64,000 bases of DNA from Bacteroidales bacterium (GTDB lineage: Bacteria > Bacteroidota > Bacteroidia > Bacteroidales > UBA3824): NCBI GenBank assembly GCA_016293845.1, contig JAEDDH010000019.1, positions 1 to 64,000 on the forward strand. Direction: 5' to 3'. Numbering within the stretch: position 1 is the first letter of the stretch; every line of letters begins with the position of its first letter. Below are positions 36,004 through 45,000 of the stretch, piece after piece. The notes beneath the pieces are model-generated. The model was not told where the DNA came from and did no database searches. It saw nothing but the letters and a program-made list of their open reading frames with translations. The position numbers were made by a program, and so were the translations under genes.

Positions 36004-37370
36004 TATTTCTCTGATTCAAAGAGTTTTACAAAATCATCGTAAGAAATATCCTTGCTGTTGAGGGTGGCTTTCTCCTTGATGATTTTTGTAAGTTTGTTGT
36101 TGATAACGATGGGACGTATGCGGCGACGCTCCTCGTTTTTTGCAAGGCGTTCTTTGGCGTAAGAATCGAGCATATCGTCGGAGATAGATCCAAGAGGAAG
36201 TCCGTAACGTGCAAACTCGGCTTTCATAACTTCTTTTTCCTCAGCGAGTTCGTCGTCTTCGGTGATTTCAATCTTGTTGTCTTTTATAAGGTGGTTTTCG
36301 ATAAGGTTCCACTTGATGTCCTCTTCCATTGAGGGGAACGATGTTTCAAGTTTCTCTTTGTCGAAATCTTTGTATTGTTCGAGGCTGAGAAGCCAACGTT
36401 TCATAAATTCCACTGGCACAGCGAAATCGGCTTTTTTCAAGAGTTCGGCTTTGGCGTCGATAAACAGACGGAAGTCAGACTCGTTTTCGTAGTTGGCTTT
36501 GTATTGCGAGATGATTTCGGCACGCATTTCTTCTTCGTTGTGCACTTTGTCTTTGCCAAAGAAACGGTCGAAAACTTCTTGTGTGAGTTCGCCCTGAACA
36601 AATGTGAGTATCTCGGTGATAGAGAATGCAAAGTTGGCGTTCACAGTGTTGAAGTCGAGCATATTGTTGTTGAGGATAGCCTTAGCCTCGGCTTCGTTGG
36701 GGAATACTTGTTTGAGGTCGAAACAGATTTTGTCGCCAACCTTTTTGCCGATGAATTTGGCACGCTCTTTTTCGTCTTTTACGTTAGAAACAAGCATCGA
36801 GGTGGTGTTGCTGAGACCTTCGGCAAGTTTTTCGCCGTTTTCGTCCACTTGGAAAACTTCGCCTTTGAGGATTGACTTTTCTTCTGAAATTTCGGCAGGT
36901 TCGTTTTTGCCAGCGGCGTTTTTGTAGTTTTCAAATGTGGTGTCAACGTTTTTGTCGTCAACGGTGATGTTGTATTTAGGAATGCTTAATGTATTGTCGA
37001 TAGCAATTTGGAATTGAGGAGCAAGGGCGATGTCGAAAGTGAAAGTAAAATCGGTGTCCTTCTCAAAATTGCCTTCGGGTTTTTCGGTGAGGCTGGGAAG
37101 GGGTTCGCCCATATAGTCGATATTATTGTCTTTAAGATAGTCGAAAAGACCTTTGCTGAGGGTTTTGTTGATCTCCTCGGCTTTAACGGGAACTTCGTAT
37201 TTCATTTTGATAAGATTCATCGGCACGTTGCCCGGACGGAAACCCGGAAGAGCAGCCTTCTTGCGATAATCTTTCAATGTTTTGTCTACGTTAGGTTGAT
37301 AGTCGTCTTTTACAAGACTTACTTTGATAGTTGCGTTGAGGTCGTCAACTTTGTTAAATTTAATATCCAT
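36003..37370 (-). CDS. tig: Trigger factor-like chaperone
   Basis: I use the ATG at 37370 (MDIKFNKVDDLNATIKVSLV), eight codons inside the longest frame, giving about 455 residues. The ribosome-binding signature KKAALPGFRPGNVPMNLIKM (variant of GFRxGKxP) is near residue 45-65. The C-terminal substrate-binding helical domain is present (QYKANYENESDFRLFIDAKA). The middle PPIase region is recognisable only weakly, with GEVFQVDENGEKLAEG, as usual for Bacteroidota. It is the first gene of tig-clpP-clpP, so nascent-chain folding and degradation are co-regulated. Confidence 0.9.
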   Translation of the reverse strand: MDIKFNKVDDLNATIKVSLVKDDYQPNVDKTLKDYRKKAALPGFRPGNVPMNLIKMKYEVPVKAEEINKTLSKGLFDYLKDNNIDYMGEPLPSLTEKPEGNFEKDTDFTFTFDIALAPQFQIAIDNTLSIPKYNITVDDKNVDTTFENYKNAAGKNEPAEISEEKSILKGEVFQVDENGEKLAEGLSNTTSMLVSNVKDEKERAKFIGKKVGDKICFDLKQVFPNEAEAKAILNNNMLDFNTVNANFAFSITEILTFVQGELTQEVFDRFFGKDKVHNEEEMRAEIISQYKANYENESDFRLFIDAKAELLKKADFAVPVEFMKRWLLSLEQYKDFDKEKLETSFPSMEEDIKWNLIENHLIKDNKIEITEDDELAEEKEVMKAEFARYGLPLGSISDDMLDSYAKERLAKNEERRRIRPIVINNKLTKIIKEKATLNSKDISYDDFVKLFESEK

Positions 37371-37423
37371 TTTGTATGATGTTTCTACGGGCAAAATTCC
37401 CTGTTAAATAATTAATTACTAAT

Positions 37424-37456
37424 AAAAACGCCGACAAATTTTAGTTTCGTCGGCGG
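37424..37456 (-). terminator. Terminator after tRNA-Leu
   Basis: CGCCGAC (37429-37435) pairs with GTCGGCG (37449-37455). On the minus strand the stem is followed by TTTTTATTAG. It separates the tRNA from tig, whose own promoter I could not define with confidence. Confidence 0.7.
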
Positions 37457-37464
37457 TTTGAATG

Positions 37465-37546
37465 TACGGGTGAAGGGACTCGAACCCCCACGCCGTGAGG
37501 CATTAGATCCTAAGTCTAACGCGGCTACCAATTACGCCACACCCGC
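37465..37546 (-). tRNA. tRNA-Leu (anticodon UAG)
   Basis: The minus strand folds as a class II tRNA: acceptor GCGGGTG with CACCCGT, D-arm region TGGCGTAATTGGTAGCCGCG, anticodon stem TTAGA/TCTAA with loop CTTAGGA (anticodon TAG), a long variable arm and the T-loop GGTTCGAGTC. The 82-base length and the long variable arm fit leucine. CCA is not encoded. Confidence 0.95.
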
Positions 37547-37560
37547 TTGGAAATTTGGCG

Positions 37561-37593
37561 CAAATTTAAAAGTATTTTTGCGTAAATCCCAAA
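37561..37593 (-). promoter_or_regulatory. Promoter of tRNA-Leu
   Basis: Minus-strand TTTG (37593-37590), 21-base spacer, TAAATTTG (37568-37561), about 15 bases before the tRNA 5' end. Confidence 0.75.
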
Positions 37594-37648
37594 AAGTTTT
37601 TGTATTTTTTGTTAAAAATTATCATTACCCAATGTAAGTTGCGTATTA

Positions 37649-38281
37649 TTAAAATCTTACACCTACACCAAACATAATATCGGCGGCGCGATAACCTTCG
37701 TCGTTTAGGTCGTCTTTGAGTTTGTTTTTGTGGTTTGAATAACGGATAAATAGATTAAGATTATCGGCGAGCAAGCATCCTGCCTGAATCTCAAAGAGGA
37801 ACGACGGTTTGTACTTGACTGTCTGACGGCGGAATTTTGTGATTTCATCCTCCAACCACGGCTCGGCTTTAACGTAATCTTTGGTGTAGATGGTTTTTTG
37901 ACGTCCGCCTACAAACATACCAAAGCCCAACTGTCCATAAACCGGAAAATCAATTGGTGCATAGTAACGTCCAATTACAGCGGTGTTTACACCACGATAT
38001 TTTTGTGTAAAAGCGTTGCGGTTGGTGTAGGGATGTTCCATCTTGAAAGTGGGGCTATAAGCATTGGCACGGGCATCTACGCCTACTTCCACGCCGTCGG
38101 CAACCTCTACAAGGAAGGCTACTCCTGCGGGAACGAATCCTGTTTGACCATCGTTTTGCGGAAGGTTGTACGATGTGCGGGCGTATCCAATAAAAGCCTC
38201 TGTTTTAAAATCTTGCGCGGTTACCATTGCGGGAAACAACACTGCAAATATTGCTATATATTTAAGGTGTATCTTTTTCAT
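37649..38281 (-). CDS. Small outer-membrane beta-barrel protein
   Basis: The 210-residue protein has a signal peptide (IAIFAVLFPAMVTAQ) and a beta-rich body: EAFIGYARTSYNL, YGQLGFGMFVGG, SFLFEIQAGCLLADNLNLFI, ending in MFGVGVRF. The terminal Phe and alternating pattern are typical of outer-membrane barrels. It lies 21 bases downstream of the vWA lipoprotein gene and probably belongs to the same transcript. Ligand unknown. Confidence 0.75.
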   Translation of the reverse strand: MKKIHLKYIAIFAVLFPAMVTAQDFKTEAFIGYARTSYNLPQNDGQTGFVPAGVAFLVEVADGVEVGVDARANAYSPTFKMEHPYTNRNAFTQKYRGVNTAVIGRYYAPIDFPVYGQLGFGMFVGGRQKTIYTKDYVKAEPWLEDEITKFRRQTVKYKPSFLFEIQAGCLLADNLNLFIRYSNHKNKLKDDLNDEGYRAADIMFGVGVRF

Positions 38282-38302
38282 TGGTTTAAAAATTTTTAAG
38301 GG

Positions 38303-39358
38303 TTAAAGTTGTTGAGTAAGAACAAATTTGAAACGGATAGGCTGCTCGTTGTCAAACTTTGTGGCCTCGTGGGTATAAGTTATTGTGTATGCGGTAGCAA
38401 CAGAGTTTGAAAAATAGTCGAAAAATTCGCTCAACTTATCGCCACTGCCCGGGAAAATTGCAAATCCGCGACCTGTATGGCAAAAACTGCTCAAAGTTTC
38501 TGACGCAAGCAATCCGTCGTCGCTGTAACCGATGGCAAAAACCGAAATATTGCGGTAGTTGCCTTTGGTGAGTGAATCTAAAACATTAGTTCTGATGCCG
38601 CTATTGTCTTCGATAGAACTGTAATCCTCAGCGCCAAAGTAAACCAAAACCTTAGATGAACTTTTGCCTGTGTTAAGTTCTGTCATAGCCTTGTCGCAAG
38701 CGGTAAACATATAACTGTATTGGTCTTTTTCTTTTGACTTAATGGCATTTACGGCTTCATCGGCAGAACCAAGGGGTATTGCAGAAATATTTGACACATC
38801 GCCTGATGTAAAAGCCACTGTAAATTTGGCTGCGGGAAATTTGCGACCGATAGTGCGTACAAACGATTCGGCGTTGGATTTAAGGTTGTTGAATTGCTTG
38901 TCGAGGTAATTGCTATTATCGATAACAATTGCCACATCAAGTTCCTTTAAATCTTTGTAAGTTACGGGGTTTTGACGTTGCGATTGAGGCACCCATTTGT
39001 CGCCGCGCATTTCGTCAACGCTTACACTTTGAATTTTGTAACTACCGTAATCATCAAAAAAACGCACATTGTTGATGTTGATTTCGGTAGTGTTTGAACT
39101 CGAAACCTTTCCGGCAAAAGTTTTGCTAAAATCAATAATCACATCTTTTGAGGTCATATCCTCATTTAATGCAATTGTTGGATTGTTGCCATACAAACTG
39201 TTGACATCGCCGGTGGTATCGGGATTACTGTAATTGAGATAGAGGTACGACACGCGTTCCAAAGCGTTTCCCTCGATAAAGGTAGAATCTTCGCAGGCAG
39301 TTAGTGCTGCCATAGCAAGCGCGGCAAATGCTCCCGGCTTCAAGAATTTAAATTTCAT
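38303..39358 (-). CDS. vWA-domain lipoprotein
   Basis: The 351-residue protein has a lipobox ending in ALTAC (Cys near residue 22). After an N-terminal region a von Willebrand A-like domain begins with LDVAIVIDNSNYLDKQFNNL, a MIDAS-like DxSxx in which the third position deviates. SYMFTACDKAMTELNTGKSS and YFGAEDYSSIE follow as the later vWA strands. It would be anchored at the cell surface or periplasm. The pair with a barrel protein suggests an adhesion or envelope-assembly role, which is inference. Confidence 0.75.
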   Translation of the reverse strand: MKFKFLKPGAFAALAMAALTACEDSTFIEGNALERVSYLYLNYSNPDTTGDVNSLYGNNPTIALNEDMTSKDVIIDFSKTFAGKVSSSNTTEININNVRFFDDYGSYKIQSVSVDEMRGDKWVPQSQRQNPVTYKDLKELDVAIVIDNSNYLDKQFNNLKSNAESFVRTIGRKFPAAKFTVAFTSGDVSNISAIPLGSADEAVNAIKSKEKDQYSYMFTACDKAMTELNTGKSSSKVLVYFGAEDYSSIEDNSGIRTNVLDSLTKGNYRNISVFAIGYSDDGLLASETLSSFCHTGRGFAIFPGSGDKLSEFFDYFSNSVATAYTITYTHEATKFDNEQPIRFKFVLTQQL

Positions 39359-39501
39359 AGTTGGTCAATTTATTTGTTAAAAACAAAAAGTATAACGCAA
39401 AGAATAGCCAATTATTTTTATCTACAAACAGCCAAAATATTAACACTATGTTAAATCGTAAAAAAAACGCGAATAAAAATATTTTTGTAAAAAAAAAATA
39501 A

Positions 39502-39509
39502 TAATTTTG
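39502..39509 (+). promoter_or_regulatory. -7 box for fusA
   Basis: TAATTTTG, 72 bases before fusA. A TTTG lies only 14 bases upstream (39484-39487), too close for a standard -33 box. The 39359-39581 spacer is otherwise AT-rich without further signal. Confidence 0.5.
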
Positions 39510-39581
39510 CCCCCCGAAAAAGTGTGGTATTGCAACAATACCCAACGAAGAACAAATTAATAAAATTAAACATACAACACA

Positions 39582-41675
39582 ATGTCACTTGAGAAATTAA
39601 GAAACTTCGGTATAGCCGCACACATTGATGCTGGAAAGACGACCACCTCGGAGCGTATACTTTTCTACACCGGAGTAAACCGTAAAATCGGTGAAGTTCA
39701 CGATGGCGCTGCCACAATGGACTTTATGAAACAGGAGCAGGAAAGGGGTATCACTATCCAATCCGCCGCTATCTCCGCACACTGGAAAGGCTACGACCTC
39801 AACCTTATCGACACCCCCGGACACGTTGACTTCACTATGGAGGTTGAACGTTCGATGCGCGTGGTTGACGGCTTAGTTTCTGTTTTCTGTGCAGTAGGCG
39901 GTGTTGAACCTCAGTCTGAAACCGTTTGGAACCAGGCTGTTAAATATCACGTTCCCCGCGTTGCCTACATCAACAAGATGGACCGTTCGGGTGCCGATTT
40001 CGACTCTGTTGTAAAACAGATGGACGAAATGCTTGACGCTCACCCCGTTAAGATGGAAGTTCCCTGCGGAAGCGAAGAAAACTTCTACGCTGTTATCGAC
40101 GTTGTAACAGGTAAATGCTATAAATTTGTTGACAAAGATTACGAAGAAATCGAGCGTCCCGCTGAATACGAGCAAGAATATCAAGACTGCCACGACAAAC
40201 TTCTTGAGAAAGTTGCCGAGGTAGACGAAAGCCTCATGGAAAAATACTTCAATGATCCTTCTACTATCACAGTTGAAGAAATCAAAAAAGCAGTTCGTAA
40301 GGCTACTATCAACTTGATTTTCACCCCTGTATTCTGTGGTTCTTCTTACAAAAACAAAGGTATCCACTTCGTTCTCGACGCAGTTGTTGACTACCTTCCT
40401 TCTCCGCTCGACCTTCCCGATGTACACGGCAAGGATCCCGACGACGAATCTAAAGAAATCGTTGTGAAGGCTACTCAGGATGCTCCCGTTGCAGCACTTG
40501 CATTCAAACTCATCAACGACCCCTTCGTTGGTCAGCAGGTGTTCACACGCGTATTCCAAGGCGTAATCAAACCCGGTATGAGCCTCGAAAACGCCAACAA
40601 ACGCAAAAAAGAGCGTATCGGTCGTATCTTCAAAATCAAAGCAAAAGAGCGTATCGAAATTCAAGAGGCTGTTGCAGGCGATATCGTTGCCCTCATCGGT
40701 CTTAAAGAAACCAAAACTGGTGACACACTCTGCGACGAGGAACATCCCGTACTTTTGGAATCTATCACAGTTCCGCCTCCAGTTATCCAGTTGAAAGTAA
40801 GCCCCAAAAACAAAAAAGACCAGCAGAAAATGGGCGAGGCTCTTCACAAACTTGCAAACGAAGACCCCTCATTCGTGGCTCAATACGACGAAGAGACCAA
40901 CGAAACCGTTATCGCAGGTATGGGCGAGTTGCACTTGGAAATTATGGTTGACCGCGTAAAAGAGGAGTTCAAAGTAGACGTAGAAGTTGGCGAGCCCTCA
41001 GTTGCTTACCGTGAAACATTCCTCGTTGAACAAGATACTCACTACAAATACGCTAAACAGTCGGGTGGTAAAGGTCAGTATGCTGAAATCCGTATGATTA
41101 TGAGCCCCAACCCCGGCAAAGGCTACGAATTTGAAAACACTGTTAAAGGTGGTCACATTCCTGGCGAATTTATTCCTTCGGTTGACAAAGGTATTCAAAA
41201 GACCCTCGAAAAAGGCGTTCTCGCTGGATTCCCCGTTGTTGACGTTAAGATCAACCTCTACGACGGTAGCTTCCACCCGGTTGACTCTTCAGACTTCGCA
41301 TTCCAGACTTGTGCGTCGATCTGTTTCAAAGAGGCATTTATGAAGGCTCACCCCGTATTGCTCGAACCCGTTATGAAATTGGAAGTTATCACTCCCGACG
41401 AGTACATGGGCGACATCATCGGTAACCTCAACAAACGTCGTGGTAGAATCGAACAGCAGGGACCCCACCCACACCGCAAGGGCTTGACCGAAATCAAGGG
41501 TTACGTTCCTTTGGCAGGTATGTTCGGATACGCAAACGACTTGCGCAACATCTCTTCTGGCCGTGCAAGCTTCTCTATGGAGTTTGCTCAGTACGAGCAG
41601 CTTAACGCAGCTACTCAGGAAGAAGTGCTCAAGAAACTTGCTGCTAAACGCGCCGTCGAAGAAGCCGCTAAGTAG
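39582..41675 (+). CDS. fusA: Elongation factor G
   Basis: EF-G is the GTPase that drives ribosomal translocation and, with RRF, recycling. The 697-residue protein has G1 AHIDAGKTT, the switch region EQERGITI, G3 DTPGHVDF, G4 NKMD, and G5 in the FCGSSYKNKG segment. Domain IV (SGGKGQYAEIRMIM, HIPGEFIPSVDKGI) and domain V (GDIIGNLNKRRGRI) complete the five-domain form. It stands alone, with no rpsL, rpsG or tuf nearby, although Bacteroidota usually have fusA in the str operon. It may be the only EF-G moved here or a second copy. The phosphate-loop sequence is canonical, unlike the divergent EF-G2 of Bacteroides. A strong terminator follows. Confidence 0.95.
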   Translation: MSLEKLRNFGIAAHIDAGKTTTSERILFYTGVNRKIGEVHDGAATMDFMKQEQERGITIQSAAISAHWKGYDLNLIDTPGHVDFTMEVERSMRVVDGLVSVFCAVGGVEPQSETVWNQAVKYHVPRVAYINKMDRSGADFDSVVKQMDEMLDAHPVKMEVPCGSEENFYAVIDVVTGKCYKFVDKDYEEIERPAEYEQEYQDCHDKLLEKVAEVDESLMEKYFNDPSTITVEEIKKAVRKATINLIFTPVFCGSSYKNKGIHFVLDAVVDYLPSPLDLPDVHGKDPDDESKEIVVKATQDAPVAALAFKLINDPFVGQQVFTRVFQGVIKPGMSLENANKRKKERIGRIFKIKAKERIEIQEAVAGDIVALIGLKETKTGDTLCDEEHPVLLESITVPPPVIQLKVSPKNKKDQQKMGEALHKLANEDPSFVAQYDEETNETVIAGMGELHLEIMVDRVKEEFKVDVEVGEPSVAYRETFLVEQDTHYKYAKQSGGKGQYAEIRMIMSPNPGKGYEFENTVKGGHIPGEFIPSVDKGIQKTLEKGVLAGFPVVDVKINLYDGSFHPVDSSDFAFQTCASICFKEAFMKAHPVLLEPVMKLEVITPDEYMGDIIGNLNKRRGRIEQQGPHPHRKGLTEIKGYVPLAGMFGYANDLRNISSGRASFSMEFAQYEQLNAATQEEVLKKLAAKRAVEEAAK

Positions 41676-41704
41676 TTAAGAAATACACTTTTTATTCATA
41701 ACTT

Positions 41705-41740
41705 AATCCCGTTGGACAAAAATCCGACGGGATTTTTTTT
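41705..41740 (+). terminator. Intrinsic terminator after fusA
   Basis: AATCCCGTTGGA (41705-41716) pairs with TCCGACGGGATT (41723-41734) with one G-U pair, followed by a run of eight T ending at 41740. It isolates fusA from the giant gene. Confidence 0.9.
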
Positions 41741-42026
41741 ACTATATATAAGGTGTGGGGGGAGAAGAGAGCCTCGTTTTTGTCTGTAAAATTAAATTTA
41801 CATTATTTTCTAAAAAAAGTTCAATTTTTTTTTATTCCTTTGCAACTAATTTCGTAATTTTATTGTCTAAAATTTAGGGTGAATTGTATACTAAACCCAA
41901 CGAAAAATGAGTTTATAACTAATAGGCGGGAAAATTGTGAACTGTAAACGCCTGATTTTAATATAGATTAACACGCTGAGTATCAGATAATAACAACCAC
42001 TGATACAGGCTCAAAGATATTGAACT
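41741..42026 (+). promoter_or_regulatory. Leader of the giant repeat gene
   Basis: The spacer contains TTCCTTTG (41835-41842 region), a near -7 box, without a clear -33 partner. A ~185-base untranslated leader follows, with small inverted repeats: GGCG/CGCC around 41926-41955 and TATCAG/CTGATA around 41980-42005. No reading frame with coding character is present. Confidence 0.4.
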
Positions 42027-45000
42027 ATGAATAAAACTGTCATTAAAAAACATACGGCTATGTCAACTGTATTATTCAAGAGAATTACCTCGTTTGTGAT
42101 AGGGGTGATTTCGATTTTGGTATTAAGCGCAGGAAATGTTAGTGCGCAGACCATTTCTGTTTCTGCGAACCAAACTACCAATCAAAAATGTAATGGTCAA
42201 GCTACATTGACTGTCAATTTGACTTGGAATGGAACCGACCAATATCGAATTCACAAGGTTAGGTATACTGTTAATGGTGTAACGTCCAATGAAATCTATT
42301 GGGATAATGCTGGTAAAAGCATTGATATTTCCAATATCAAATCTGGTGGTGAGAATGTTACATTTCAATATGCTCTTCAAAAGAAAAATACGGATGGCTC
42401 TTGGAGTTATACTACTAATCAAAATAATCATTACCAATCAACCATTGTTTATGTTAGGAATGATATGATAACCAATTTGGGTGGCGGCGGTACTATGAAT
42501 GTTTGTACTAATCCGACCACGTTGACAGCAGCAACTTTACCGTATGGCTGGCAAGGACGCTGGAAAAATGGTAACGGTCAAAATGTTGGAAATCAGAATA
42601 ATCCATCTTACTCTGCACCCACTCCTTCAGGAACTTCCACGTATACTTGGAATGTGACTAATACCAATGGTTGTACAGCATCTGCAACGTATACAATTGT
42701 CAATCATAGCAATGATATTAATAATAATTCATTTAAAATGGATCCCGACAAGGTTGTTTGTAGCGATGTAACAACTTCACAATTAGGTGCTACTATTCCT
42801 AATGGTGCTTCAGTGAGGTGGGATCCTTCAGGTAAAGTTGATGATCCAACATCTCCACATCCAAAGGCTATCAATCTTGAACCTGGCGAGAATATTTTCA
42901 CAGCTCGTGTTTCTATAGGTTATGGTTGCGAAGAGGTGTCAAAAACTATGAAGATAACTCGATACACTGCTACGGCTGCTGCAAGTACTGCTTATGTGTG
43001 CGATGATAGAGAATTAAATCTTACAGCCTATCCTGATCCTGCTTTACCAAATAATGTAACACCAAAATGGTCGATTGAAACCGTTGGTAATGGACAAGCA
43101 AACGGAGCTATTACCGGTGGTGGTAATACCAACAACGCTACTGCGAAGATTACCGGTAGTGGTGCGGTTAAGTTTAAATGGGAGGCTAAAATACCAGGAG
43201 CTAATGGACAATCGGGATGTACAGTTTCGGCGTATACAGATGCAATAGTCAAAGAAGAAGTTAATGCTGATGCTGAAAAAAATATCTGTATTGTTCAAGA
43301 CGATGCTCACAATGATATGACAGCTCCGTTGGTAGCAGCTATGCCAAAGTTTGAAGGAGGGTATACAGGCGAGTGGAGACCTATAAATGGAGGTAATCCT
43401 GCAACAATAACGGATCCTACCAATCCAAATACTTCAATGACTTTTACCGATGCTACTAAAACTCATGGTATTACTTCTTTTGAGTGGATAGCAACAGCTA
43501 ATAATTCAGGATGTCAAGAAAAAACAATAGTTAATGTTGTCAAGATATATGCCGGCTTTGATATGTCGGATGTTACCGTATGTTCTAAGGATGATCACAT
43601 ACAGCTTACCGCAGAAGACCCATCTCCTGGTACTGGTCAATGGTCTAAGGGAACAGGAACTATGACCTTTGTCGATAAAAATGCTTATGTTACAGATGTT
43701 TATAATGTAGGTGGCGTTAACGGCGGTTCGCAGAGTATTAATCAAGTAAAGTGGACGGTAAAATATACTCCTACTAATGGAACAGCTTGTACAGCTATTG
43801 CTACAAAGAATATTGAGAGTATGACTGTTGATGCAGTTCCCGGTAATGATGATGAAGTATGTACCGATACTTATACTATGAAAGGAGGTACTTTGCCAAC
43901 AACAAATCCTCCTACCACAGGTCAGTGGACGTGGACGTATAAAGGAGGAAGCTTGCCTAATTCGCCCGACGTAGTTATAGCAAATACAGGCAACCCAAAA
44001 ACTACAGTTTCCAATCTACATCCTGGAGCTAACGAATTTGAATGGACTGTTACTCGTAAAAATCAGGATGGAACCAAAGAGTGTCATGATACTAAGTCTG
44101 TTATCATCTATAATAGTAAGGTAAAAAAACCCGAAGCAGGAGATCAACAAAATCTTTGTTTCGATAATACTACACTTGCTGCTACACCTCCTGCCGACGG
44201 TAAAGGTGAGTGGGACAAACTTACCGGTGGTGGAAATTCTACTGTTATAGTTGATCCTACTAATCCTAATACTCAGGTTACTGGTTTGCAAAGAGGCAAA
44301 AATTCTTTCCGTTGGACAGCATATAACGGTGAACTTTCGGATAAGAAGTGTCAGGAGTCTGACCAAGTTGATGTATTCTATATGCCTATCGACATTGATG
44401 CCGGTGATACTCAGATGCTTTGCGATGGTCAAACTAATTTCCAAGCCACTGGTAACCCAGGTGCTTATATGAACGATAATCCAAATATTGAGTGGAAAGC
44501 TTTTTGGGAGCCAGTTGCCAACAATGCTTATGTGATTACTCCTTCTACTGCCACTGGTACAGCTGCAGATGTTGCTCCTGTGCTTTCGGCTAATGTTGCT
44601 GGTATAACAAAAGGTGAACATCACTTCCGACTCACTCTTCAAATTTTGGATAAAACAACCGGTGATGTAATTTGTCAGAAATCTGATGAAGTTACAATTT
44701 GGAACGATGAAGTTGGTGTAGTTAGCGCAGGTATCAACGATATCACTTGTGGTGATCCTCATTCTGCTAAAAAAGCTTCTACAGGATCTGCCGATTTATA
44801 TCATTCTTGGTTTGAAGGTAACTATCGAAGCCTTAACGGTACACCTCCTCCAGATGCTAACTATTGGGGTGAATGGACTAACCCAGCCGGTGGTGCCACT
44901 ATTGCCAACGCTAATAGTTATCAAACTTCGGTATCCAATCTTCAACGTTACTCTCAAGAGACTCGTCCTGATTATTGGACCAACAATCCTACTGTAAACG

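Noticed and set aside
39582..41675. Divergent EF-G2 of the Bacteroides type
   Set aside because: The G-domain motifs are canonical (AHIDAGKTT, DTPGHVDF, NKMD), unlike that paralogue.
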